A stretch of 64,000 nucleotides of DNA from Kitasatospora sp. DSM 101779 (GTDB lineage Bacteria; Actinomycetota; Actinomycetes; Streptomycetales; Streptomycetaceae): assembly GCF_025655475.1 (NCBI RefSeq), contig NZ_JAHTIK010000001.1:7424315-7488314 (forward strand). The letters are read 5' to 3'. The notes beneath the pieces were generated by a model. The model was not told the DNA's origin, searched no databases, and worked only from the letters and a program-made list of their open reading frames with translations. A program made the position numbers and the translations under genes. How positions within the stretch are numbered: the first letter of the stretch is position 1; every line of letters begins with the position of its first letter. Below, one piece after another: positions 45,384-52,482 of this stretch.

Positions 45384-46367
45384 ATGTCGACCATCGCCCT
45401 CGACGCCGCCGCACTGGAGACCCTGGTCTCCGCCGCGGTCGCCGCACCGTCCATCCACAACAGCCAGCCGTGGCACTTCAAACTGCGCCCCGAGACCTCC
45501 ACCCTCGAGGTGCGCGCCGTCGGAGAGCGGCAACTGCCCCAGACCGACCCGCGGGGCCAGGCCCTGTACATCTCGGTCGGAGCCGCCGTGTTCAACGTGC
45601 GCGTCGCGGCCCGCCACCTGGGCTGGTCCCCCGACATCCGGCTGCTGCCCGACCCGGCCGAGCCCGACCTGCTGGCAGCCGTCGAACTCGACCGGCCGGC
45701 CCTCGTCACCCTCCCCAGCACCGCCGAACTGTACGGCGCGATCTGGCACCGGCACACCATCCGCACACCGTTCACCGGCCCGCCCGTCCCGGCCGCCGTC
45801 CTCGCCGACCTCGTCGCAGCAGCACGGGCGGAGGAGACGATGCTCGACATTCCCGGTCCCGAGGAGACCGAACGGCTCCTGCGCCTGACCGCCGAGGCGG
45901 AACGGACCAACACCACCGACATCAGGCGCCGCATCGAGAGCCGCGCCTGGATCCAGGAACCCGGCGGACCGCCGCTGGGCATACCGCGCCGCGCCCTCGG
46001 ACCGCAGGACGCCGCAGGCCACCTGCCGGTGCGGGACTTCTCCGCCATCGACCCGGCCGACCACCTGCCGCCCGCCGTCTTCGAGGCCCACCCGTGCCTC
46101 GCCGTCCTGTCCACCCACCAGGACCGCCCGGTGGACTGGCTGCGCGCAGGACTGGCCCTGCAGCACGTCCTGCTGGTCGCCACCCTCCACCAGGTCCGCG
46201 CGTCGATGATGCACCAGGCCGTCGAGTGGCCCCACGTCCGGTGGGCGACCCGGGACCCGTCCCACGGGCCCGGCTGCGTGCAGATGCTCCTCAGGCTCGG
46301 CTACGGCCCCGAAGGCGCACCCACGCCGAGGCTCCCCGTGACCGAGAGCATCGACCCCGAGGACTGA
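45384..46367 (+). CDS. Acg-like nitroreductase-fold protein
   Basis: A 327-residue protein of the Acg (Rv2032) group. It begins with AVAAPSIHNSQPWHFKLRPE and QTDPRGQALYISVGAAVFNV. Two degenerate nitroreductase halves follow, with HRHTIRTPF in the middle and QHVLLVATLHQVRASMMHQAVE near the end. Mycobacterial Acg binds FMN with a lid that blocks catalysis, suggesting flavin storage rather than reduction; whether that applies here is inference. RBS CGGAGGAG. It is convergent with the sensor kinase, only two bases apart. Confidence 0.9.
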   Translation: MSTIALDAAALETLVSAAVAAPSIHNSQPWHFKLRPETSTLEVRAVGERQLPQTDPRGQALYISVGAAVFNVRVAARHLGWSPDIRLLPDPAEPDLLAAVELDRPALVTLPSTAELYGAIWHRHTIRTPFTGPPVPAAVLADLVAAARAEETMLDIPGPEETERLLRLTAEAERTNTTDIRRRIESRAWIQEPGGPPLGIPRRALGPQDAAGHLPVRDFSAIDPADHLPPAVFEAHPCLAVLSTHQDRPVDWLRAGLALQHVLLVATLHQVRASMMHQAVEWPHVRWATRDPSHGPGCVQMLLRLGYGPEGAPTPRLPVTESIDPED

Positions 46368-46369
46368 CC

Positions 46370-48088
46370 TCAGGCGGCCGGCAGCGGCACCCGCCAGACC
46401 AGCTCGGTGCCGCCCCCGGGGCGGCTGCGGGCGTCGAACCCGCCGCCCATCGCGGCCGCCCGTTCGGCCAGGTTGGCCAGGCCGCTGCGCCGCCCGCCCT
46501 CCGGCAGGCCGATGCCGTTGTCCGTGATCGTGAGCACCAGGTCGGCACCGGCGGCGAGCGCCACCTCCACGGAGGTGGCCTCGGCGTGCCGGGCCGCGTT
46601 GGAGAGTGCCTCCTGCAGGACGGCGAGCGCCTCCTCCGCCGCCTCCGGCGGGACGGTGACGTCGATCAGACCGGTCATCCGCAGCGCCGGGGTGAACCCG
46701 AGGACGGCGGCCGCCCGGTCCACGGTCTCCACGACGCGCGCCCGCAGTCCCTTGCCGCCCGGTCCCGACCGCCCGGCCCGCAGGCCGAAGATGGTCGACC
46801 GGATGGTCTTGGCGGTCTCGTCGAGGTCGTCGATGGCCCGCAGCACGCGGTCGGCGGCCTCCGGGTGCTCGATGAACCGGATGGCGCCCTGCAAGGTCAT
46901 CCCGGTGGCGAAGAGGCGCTGGATGGCCAGGTCGTGCAGGTCGCGGGCGATCCGGTCGCGCTCCTTGAGCAGGGAGACCTGTTCGGAGTCGCGGCGCCGC
47001 TCCGCCAGCTCCATCGCCACGGCGGCCTGCGCGCCGAAGCCCTTCAGCGGAGCGGACTCGTCCGCGTCGAAGAGCGGTGCGCCCTCGGCCCGGGCGAGCA
47101 TGAGCACGCCGCGGATCCCGCCCTCGGCGGTGCCGATCGGTACCGCGAGCGCGGGCCCCAGCCCCTCCCAGCGCGGTGGCCCGACGGTGATCCGCGGGTC
47201 CTTGCGGACGTCCGCGCTGACCGCGAGGTCGGCCGACTGCACGGCCGCGCCCATGAAGGAGCCGCTGACCGGCAGCACCAGGCCCTGGTGGTCGGAACCG
47301 CGCAGGCCGACCGCGATCCGGACTTCGAGCTCCTGCGTCCGCGGGAGGCAGAAGGCCACGACCGCGAGGTCCGCACCCGCGATCTGGGACGCGCGGGTGA
47401 CCAGCAGGTCGAGCACCGCCTGCTCCGGCTCGCCGGAGAGCAGGCTGCTGGTGACCTCGGCACCGGCGGTCAGCCAGCGTTCCCGCAGCCGTGCCTGCGT
47501 GTAGAGGCGGGCGTTGTCGATCGTCACGCCCGCGGCCACCGCGAGTGCGGCGAGCACCGCCTCGTCCTCGGCGTCGAACCCGCCGCCGCCGCGCTTCTCC
47601 GTCAGGTAGAGGTTGCCGAAGACCGTGTCCCGTACGCGGATCGGCACCCCCAGGAAGCTGTGCATGGGGGGATGGCCGGCCGGGAAGCCGACCGACGACG
47701 GATGGTCCGCGATCTCGCCGAGCCGCAGCGGCGCCGGGTGGCGGATCAGCTCACCCAGCAGCCCGCGCCCGGACGGCAGCGGACCGATCCGCTCCCGTTC
47801 CTCGTCGCTCACGCCCACCGGGATGAACTGGGCCAGGGTACGGTCCTCACCGATCACCCCCAGGGCGCCGTACTCGGCGTCCACCAGCGTCACCGCCGCC
47901 TCGACGACGTGCCGCAGGGCCTGGGTGAGCTCCAGGTCCCGTCCGACGTCCAGCACGGCCTCCAGCAGGCTGTGCACCCGGTCGCGGGCGTGGCGGGCGG
48001 CGTCCAGCCGGGCCTGGAGCTCGTCGAGCAGGTCGTCGAGGCGGAGCTGCGGCAGCGGGGACGTGCCGTCCTCGCGGGCGATTCCCAC
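46370..48088 (-). CDS. DevS/DosT-like GAF-GAF sensor histidine kinase (heme sensor)
   Basis: A 572-residue cytosolic kinase: GAF-A (about 55-190), GAF-B (about 215-365), a HisKA_3 dimerisation helix with phosphoacceptor His385 (RIARDLHDLAIQRLF) and HATPase_c (NAARHA, TDNGIGLP). Alignment by eye to M. tuberculosis DosS gives a constant offset of 10. His139 (GHPPMHSFLGVP) corresponds to heme ligand His149, Tyr161 (GNLYLTEK) to Tyr171 and Gly77 to Glu87. Thus heme sensing of O2/NO/CO is likely, with the DosT-like Gly at the channel position. No membrane segment. GTG at 48088 follows GGAGGGGACGAC. Confidence 0.93.
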   Translation of the reverse strand: MGIAREDGTSPLPQLRLDDLLDELQARLDAARHARDRVHSLLEAVLDVGRDLELTQALRHVVEAAVTLVDAEYGALGVIGEDRTLAQFIPVGVSDEERERIGPLPSGRGLLGELIRHPAPLRLGEIADHPSSVGFPAGHPPMHSFLGVPIRVRDTVFGNLYLTEKRGGGGFDAEDEAVLAALAVAAGVTIDNARLYTQARLRERWLTAGAEVTSSLLSGEPEQAVLDLLVTRASQIAGADLAVVAFCLPRTQELEVRIAVGLRGSDHQGLVLPVSGSFMGAAVQSADLAVSADVRKDPRITVGPPRWEGLGPALAVPIGTAEGGIRGVLMLARAEGAPLFDADESAPLKGFGAQAAVAMELAERRRDSEQVSLLKERDRIARDLHDLAIQRLFATGMTLQGAIRFIEHPEAADRVLRAIDDLDETAKTIRSTIFGLRAGRSGPGGKGLRARVVETVDRAAAVLGFTPALRMTGLIDVTVPPEAAEEALAVLQEALSNAARHAEATSVEVALAAGADLVLTITDNGIGLPEGGRRSGLANLAERAAAMGGGFDARSRPGGGTELVWRVPLPAA

Positions 48089-48164
48089 GTCGTCCCCTCC
48101 GGTCGGGTGGCCGCCTTCCAGCGTAGGAGGCGGCGACCCGCGCGGCACGGAGGCCCGCCGTGGT

Positions 48165-48180
48165 CGGGCCGCCCGGACCG
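48165..48180. promoter_or_regulatory. DevR/OsdR-type box, sensor-kinase side
   Basis: CGGGCCGCCCGGACCG, a slightly weaker copy 76 bases from the kinase start; suggests autoregulation of the two-component system. Confidence 0.5.
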
Positions 48181-48213
48181 GTGGTCCGTCGGGGGCGGAT
48201 CGGCCCGGCAGGC

Positions 48214-48229
48214 AGGACCGAACGGCCCT
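48214..48229. promoter_or_regulatory. DevR/OsdR-type box, CBS-BON side
   Basis: AGGACCGAACGGCCCT, 64 bases before the CBS-BON start at 48294. Confidence 0.75.
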
Positions 48230-48293
48230 GCTCCGACCGGGACGGGCCGACGGACAGTGGAAGTGCACACCCGACGAGGGAGGAGCAAGGACC

Positions 48294-48989
48294 ATGCAGC
48301 ACCGGAGCGTTCACGACGTCATGACCCAGGAAGTGGTGACCGCGCGGCCGGACACGCCGTTCAAGGAGGTCGTGGGCCTGTTCCACCGCAACGACATCAC
48401 GGCCGTCCCGGTCCTCGACGAGCAGGACCGGCCGATCGGCATGGTCTCCGAGGCGGACCTGATCCGCAAGGAGGCGGTGCTGCCCGACCCCGAAGGCCGC
48501 ACACCGGGCCGCTGGCTGCCGCCGAAGGACCGTGCCCGCGCCGAGGCCGAGACCGCCGGAGGGCTGATGACCACCCCCGCGGTCACCGCCCGGCCCACCT
48601 GGTCGGTGCCGGAGGCCGCCCGGCAGATGGACAAGCACAAGGTGAAGCGCCTCCCCGTGGTGGACGAGGCCGGCCGACTCGTCGGCATCGTCAGCCGCCG
48701 CGACCTGCTGCAGGTGTTCCTGCGGCACGACGCGGCGATCCGCGAGGAGATCGTGCACGACGTCTTCGGCCAGATCCTCTGGACCCCCTCGGAGGACGTC
48801 CGGGTCACCGTGCAGGACGGTGTCGTGAACGTCGCCGGCCGCCTCCCGCGCCGCAGCCTGATCCCGATCGCCGAGCAGCTGTGCCGGGCCGTCGACGGAG
48901 TCGTGGCCGTCCATCAGACCCTCGACTGGACCGAGGACGACACCGACGTCCGCCTGGAGCATCCGCACGCCTACCAGGCCGGCAGCTGA
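48294..48989 (+). CDS. CBS-pair plus BON domain protein
   Basis: A 231-residue paralogue of the gene at 42963. Two CBS motifs (VHDVMTQEVVTARPDTPFKEV with AVPVLDEQDRPIGMVSEADLI; LMTTPAVTARPTWSVPEAARQM with LPVVDEAGRLVGIVSRRDLL) are followed by a BON domain (VRVTVQDGVVNVAGRLPRRSL; VVAVHQTLDW). A hydrophilic insert of about 25 residues separates the CBS motifs. The ATG follows GGGAGGAGCAAGGACC. It has its own box and a very strong terminator, so it is likely monocistronic. Confidence 0.9.
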   Translation: MQHRSVHDVMTQEVVTARPDTPFKEVVGLFHRNDITAVPVLDEQDRPIGMVSEADLIRKEAVLPDPEGRTPGRWLPPKDRARAEAETAGGLMTTPAVTARPTWSVPEAARQMDKHKVKRLPVVDEAGRLVGIVSRRDLLQVFLRHDAAIREEIVHDVFGQILWTPSEDVRVTVQDGVVNVAGRLPRRSLIPIAEQLCRAVDGVVAVHQTLDWTEDDTDVRLEHPHAYQAGS

Positions 48990-49003
48990 CGCCGGAGCGT
49001 ACG

Positions 49004-49044
49004 ACGCCACGGACCGCCGTCGCCACGACGGCGGTCCGTGGCGT
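49004..49044 (+). terminator. Perfect 19-bp stem terminator
   Basis: The arms 49004-49022 and 49026-49044 are perfect complements (beginning ACGCCACGGACCG and ending CGGTCCGTGGCGT) with a 3-base loop, 15 bases after the CBS-BON stop. Confidence 0.85.
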
Positions 49045-49049
49045 GCGGC

Positions 49050-49080
49050 GGTGCCGCCCGCCAAGTTCGCGGGCGGCACC
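49050..49080 (-). terminator. Terminator of the converging XRE-PPOX gene
   Basis: GGTGCCGCCCGC (49050-49061) pairs with GCGGGCGGCACC (49069-49080), just beyond the reverse-strand stop at 49091. The two hairpins lie back to back. Confidence 0.75.
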
Positions 49081-49090
49081 GGTCACGGTC

Positions 49091-49792
49091 TCAACGGGCG
49101 GCCGCGGGGCCGTCGGTGCGGATGGAGCGTCCCGTCACCGACGACGTCCGGATCCGGACGAGGACGTCGCGTCCCTCACCGACCCACGGATCGGGACGAC
49201 CCCGGTGCCTCAGGTACTCGACGGCCTCGGACCCGTCCGGCCGGATGGCGGTGCCCTTGACCAGGACGCTCCAACCCGAGCTCATCGCCTCGTCGATGCG
49301 GTCCGCCTCGAAGGCGAGGGGTGTCCCGGGCTCCGGGCACACGCTGCTCCCCTCGGCGGTGCGGTAGACCACCGACCCGTCCATCACCCGGAAGTTGACG
49401 GGCAGTGCAACGGGACCGTCCGGGGCGGACAGCACCACCCTGCCGACCCCGCCGGAGGCCAGCTTCGCCCAGCACTCCGCCGGCGTGAGCTCCTCGACCA
49501 CCGGGTGCGCGGCGGCTGCCGAACGCCCCGGCGGTACCTCCGCACCGGCGCCCAGCAGTTCGCCGACCGACACCCCCAACACGCCCGCCAGGCGGGTGAG
49601 GGGCGCCGAGTCGGGCACGGCGGCGGACGACTCCAGGTACTCCAGGTACTCCACCGCCATCCCGGCCCGCTCGGCCACCTCCTCGCGGCCGAGGCCCAGC
49701 CGCTCCCTGCACAGCGTCACACGCCGTGCGATGTCACCCCGTTGCCCGGTCGGGACTCCTGCCGTCCCGCTGCCGGTCGGCTGCCTGGGCAT
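49091..49792 (-). CDS. XRE-type HTH fused to pyridoxamine-phosphate-oxidase-like domain
   Basis: A 233-residue protein. Residues about 18-80 form a Cro/C1 helix-turn-helix (IARRVTLCRERLGLGREEVA, ERAGMAVEYLEYLE, LTRLAGVLGVSVGELLG). Residues about 100-220 form a PPOX-like split beta-barrel (LTPAECWAKLASGGVGRVVL, ALPVNFRVMDGSVVYRTAEG, GWSVLVKGTAIRP), which usually binds FMN, F420 or heme. The ATG at 49792 is preferred over the GTG at 49810 because GAGGAG lies 6 bases before it. A flavin/deazaflavin-dependent regulator or redox enzyme is possible. It follows a USP by 24 bases. Confidence 0.85.
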   Translation of the reverse strand: MPRQPTGSGTAGVPTGQRGDIARRVTLCRERLGLGREEVAERAGMAVEYLEYLESSAAVPDSAPLTRLAGVLGVSVGELLGAGAEVPPGRSAAAAHPVVEELTPAECWAKLASGGVGRVVLSAPDGPVALPVNFRVMDGSVVYRTAEGSSVCPEPGTPLAFEADRIDEAMSSGWSVLVKGTAIRPDGSEAVEYLRHRGRPDPWVGEGRDVLVRIRTSSVTGRSIRTDGPAAAR

Positions 49793-49816
49793 GGTTCGCT
49801 CCTCTTCCACCGAGGC

Positions 49817-50263
49817 CTAGTCGCCGCGCACGATCAGGACCGGGCACGGTGCGTGCTGTGCGCAGTGCTGTCCCACCGAGCCGAGCAGGGCACCGGCGAA
49901 TCCACCGATCCCGCGGCTCCCCACCACCAGGAGGACGACGTCCTGCTCGCCGGCCTCCGACAGCAGTACCTGCGCCGGAGTGCCCCGGGCGACCCTCGTG
50001 CTGATCCCGACCGTCGGCTCGGCGCCGGCGACCTTCGTCACGCTCTCCGCCAGCACCCTCGACGCGATGTCGTCCATCGCCTTCTCCCCCGAGGCCGGGA
50101 CGTCCGCGCCCCACCCCGTGAACGGCGGTTCCCAGGCGATGACCGCCCGCACCGTGTCGCCGGTCAGTTCGGCCTGGCGGACCGCCCAGTGCAAGGCCCG
50201 CCGGGACTGCTCCGAGCCGTCCACGCCGACGACGATCGCCCGTGCCTGCCGATCGGTGGTCAT
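49817..50263 (-). CDS. Universal stress protein, single domain
   Basis: A 148-residue USP with all nucleotide features: AIVVGVDGSEQSRRALHWAV at the start and GSRGIGGFAGALLGS (intact G-2x-G-9x-G-S) before SVGQHCAQHAPCPVLIVRG. It is likely an ATP-binding dimer. It is downstream of the DUF1876 gene and upstream of the XRE-PPOX gene in one short operon. Confidence 0.92.
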   Translation of the reverse strand: MTTDRQARAIVVGVDGSEQSRRALHWAVRQAELTGDTVRAVIAWEPPFTGWGADVPASGEKAMDDIASRVLAESVTKVAGAEPTVGISTRVARGTPAQVLLSEAGEQDVVLLVVGSRGIGGFAGALLGSVGQHCAQHAPCPVLIVRGD

Positions 50264-50287
50264 GACTCCTCCTCCCGCCCGTGCACC

Positions 50288-50569
50288 TCAGCGGCCCGCG
50301 GCCGGCGTGTTGGCGGCGGCGTCGTGCATGCCGGCCACCAGCAGCTGGTGTCCGAGCTCCACCAGGGCGCGCCCGGCCGCGTACTCGTCGCCGATCTCCG
50401 GGACGGCGGCATCCTGCGGGCTGCGACGGGCGCTGCTCCGGCTCTCCAGGACGTTGTCGCCGGTGTCGAGCACGCCGTGTGCGGTGGTCGTGTCCCCGGA
50501 CTCGAACAGGTCGAGCTTCAGCGTCCAGGTCTTGACGTGCATCGGCGTTCGGGCCGGTTCTCCGGTCAT
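50288..50569 (-). CDS. DUF1876 protein (Rv2632c-like)
   Basis: A 93-residue protein. The conserved core is MHVKTWTLKLDLFESGDTTT, AHGVLDTGDNVLESRSSARR and VPEIGDEYAAGRALVELGHQ, as in DUF1876, whose M. tuberculosis member Rv2632c has a dsRNA-binding-like fold and unknown function. The ATG at 50569 is chosen because GGAGGAGGCG lies about 10 bases upstream; the internal ATG at 50542 lacks a ribosome site. It is the first gene after a DevR-type box. Confidence 0.85.
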   Translation of the reverse strand: MTGEPARTPMHVKTWTLKLDLFESGDTTTAHGVLDTGDNVLESRSSARRSPQDAAVPEIGDEYAAGRALVELGHQLLVAGMHDAAANTPAAGR

Positions 50570-50682
50570 CGTTTCCGTCGCCTCCTCCGGCATCCTGCGG
50601 GGTGGGGCGTGTGACCCACCGGGCGGGGGACGCTGCGCCTGCGTCCGTACCACCAGCGTCGGCCGGGGGCCGGCCCGCCGCT

Positions 50683-50698
50683 GGGGCCGTTCGACCCT
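50683..50698. promoter_or_regulatory. DevR/OsdR-type box upstream of DUF1876-USP-XRE operon
   Basis: GGGGCCGTTCGACCCT, 113 bases before the DUF1876 start. Confidence 0.65.
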
Positions 50699-50755
50699 GA
50701 TCCCGTGGACGGATGGGCACGGGCCGCCCGTCCACGGGGCACATGGTCCGCAGGG

Positions 50756-51322
50756 TCAGCCGCGGAGGCCGGCCAGGGTCGCCTCCAGATCGGTGCCGGC
50801 CGACCGGGGGCGGTTGTGGGGGAGCCTGCCGAGCAGGTTGCCCAGGGCGCAGGTGTCGGTGAGGGCGGAGAAGGCGAGCCCGGCGCCGACCGCGGAAGAG
50901 ATCCAGCGGGCGCCGGGCCGTACGAGGTCGGCCAGGACACCGGCGAGGACGAGGCTGCCGGCGACGAGGCGGACCTGCCGGTCCATGGCCCACACGGCGC
51001 GTGCACCGGGGACCCGGTCGAGCGGGTGGCCGTCGCCGGCCCAGGCCGAGGTGCCGCCGGTCAGCGTGAGAGCGGTGACACCGGCGGCGGCGAGCCGGTC
51101 GCAGGCGGTCCGGGAGCGGTTGCCGGATGCGCACACCACGGCGATCCCGCCCCTCGCGGCCACGGCGCGCAGGGCGGGCAGGGCCTCGTCGAGGCGGTCG
51201 AGCGGGACGTTGTGCGCGCCGGGGACGTGGCCCGTGGCGTACTCGCCGGGGGAACGGACGTCGATGACGGTGAGGTCGGCGAGGCGCGGGTGCAGCTGCT
51301 CGACGGTCACGGGGGTGGTCAT
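50756..51322 (-). CDS. Rhodanese with C-terminal DUF2892-type membrane segment
   Basis: A 188-residue protein. Residues 1-100 are a rhodanese domain (LTVIDVRSPGEYATGHVPGA; active-site loop VVCASGNRSRT with the persulfide-carrying Cys; LTGGTSAWAGDGHPLDR). The rest holds two hydrophobic segments (LVAGSLVLAGVLADLVRP; AVGAGLAFSALTDTCALGNLL) as in DUF2892. It probably handles sulfane sulfur at the membrane. It lies 75 bases after the TauE gene in the same direction. Confidence 0.88.
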   Translation of the reverse strand: MTTPVTVEQLHPRLADLTVIDVRSPGEYATGHVPGAHNVPLDRLDEALPALRAVAARGGIAVVCASGNRSRTACDRLAAAGVTALTLTGGTSAWAGDGHPLDRVPGARAVWAMDRQVRLVAGSLVLAGVLADLVRPGARWISSAVGAGLAFSALTDTCALGNLLGRLPHNRPRSAGTDLEATLAGLRG

Positions 51323-51397
51323 GGTGCGGGGGAGTCCTTCCGAGTCATCGGGGCGGGGGCCGCCCGGGCGGGGGCACCGGGCGGAGCAGGGGGCCCG

Positions 51398-52183
51398 TCA
51401 GCGCAGGGCGTCGACGAGCATCAGGGCCGCGACGGCCAGCAGCGCGACGGCGAAGGCCGTCTGCAGCGTGCGGCCGCCGAGGCGGTCGGCCAGCCGCTTG
51501 CCGTCCCAGGCGCCGAGTACCGCAGCGGCGGTGAAGGGGGCGACGACGGCCCAGTCGAGGGAGCCGGCCGTGCCGATCCGCGGGACGAGCGCGGCCAGTG
51601 AGTTGGCGGAGATGACCAGCAGGCTGGTGCCGACGGCCTCGGCCATGGTGAAGGCGAGGACGGAGACCAGGGCCGGGACGGCGAGGAAGCCGCCGCCCAC
51701 GCCCAGCAGGCCGGTGACGGCGCCGAGGCCGGCACCCGCGGTGGCCGAGCGTGCCGGTCCGCTCGCATCCGGCCGCTCGTCCGGCCGGTCCTCGGGGCGG
51801 TGCCGTGCGGCGTCCTCGGGCTTGCGGGCGGAGGCCAGCATGCGCCAGGCGGCGAGCGTCGCCAGTGCCGCGAAGGCGACGGTGAGCAGGGTGGCGGGCA
51901 GCAGGGAGGACAGCGCCCCTGCGGCCGCCGCGACCGGGAGGCCGGCCGCGGCGAACAGCAGACCGGTGCGCCAGCGGACGCGGCCGGCCCTGGCGTGCGC
52001 GAGCAGGCCCGTCAGCGAGGTGACGGCGACGATCAGCAGGCTGGCGGTACCGGCATGGGCGGGGGTGAAGCCGAGCAGATAGATCAGGGCGGGGACGGCG
52101 AGCATGCTGCCCCCTCCGCCCAGGCCACCGAGCGCCAGACCGACGACGGCGCCGGCGACCAGGGCGAGCACGAGCGCGGTCAT
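51398..52183 (-). CDS. TauE/SafE-family sulfur-compound exporter
   Basis: A 261-residue membrane protein with two repeated halves, each starting with a glycine-rich motif: GLALGGLGGGGSMLAVPALI and VTGLLGVGGGFLAVPALVSV. About eight hydrophobic helices are visible. TauE/SafE proteins export sulfite or thiosulfate-like anions. In CstR-type regulons a TauE homologue accompanies CstA/CstB, which is the arrangement here. Divergent from the CstB-like gene with an ATACCC/GGGTAT operator between them. Confidence 0.88.
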   Translation of the reverse strand: MTALVLALVAGAVVGLALGGLGGGGSMLAVPALIYLLGFTPAHAGTASLLIVAVTSLTGLLAHARAGRVRWRTGLLFAAAGLPVAAAAGALSSLLPATLLTVAFAALATLAAWRMLASARKPEDAARHRPEDRPDERPDASGPARSATAGAGLGAVTGLLGVGGGFLAVPALVSVLAFTMAEAVGTSLLVISANSLAALVPRIGTAGSLDWAVVAPFTAAAVLGAWDGKRLADRLGGRTLQTAFAVALLAVAALMLVDALR

Positions 52184-52412
52184 GCGAGCCGCCCCTGCGG
52201 GCCGTCCGCCGCGACGGCGGGCGGCCCGGCCGCAGGGGTCGCCTGCTGCGGTGCGCGCGGCTGGGGGGACAGGAGCATGGGGTGCCTCCGGGGACGTGCT
52301 GCAGGGCGACGGGCCACGGTGCTCGATGCCGACAACGGCTCCGGCCGGGCGGGGAAGGGGGGCGGGCCGCGTGACGACGGCGGCCGATGAGCGCCGCCCC
52401 TTGCTTCCGATA

Positions 52413-52428
52413 ATACCCATGGGGGTAT
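52413..52428. promoter_or_regulatory. CsoR/CstR-type operator, divergent tauE/cstB promoter
   Basis: ATACCCATGGGGGTAT, symmetric ATACCC/GGGTAT arms. Confidence 0.75.
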
Positions 52429-52443
52429 CTTGGAGGGCAAGGG

Positions 52444-52459
52444 ATACCCCCCACCGTAT
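52444..52459. promoter_or_regulatory. Second, weaker CsoR/CstR-type site
   Basis: ATACCCCCCACCGTAT, with outer arms ATAC/GTAT only, 24 bases before the GTG start of the CstB-like gene; it may overlap its -10 region. Confidence 0.5.
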
Positions 52460-52482
52460 TTTTTCGAGCAGGAGAGATCCAC

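Noticed and set aside
42845-46183. 1112-codon reverse frame across the CBS/USP/regulator genes
   Set aside because: It is antisense to five genes with recognisable domains and has no family resemblance.
45470-50614. 1714-codon forward open frame
   Set aside because: It runs across the nitroreductase in another frame and antisense to the sensor kinase; the translation is Arg/Pro/Ala-rich with no motifs.
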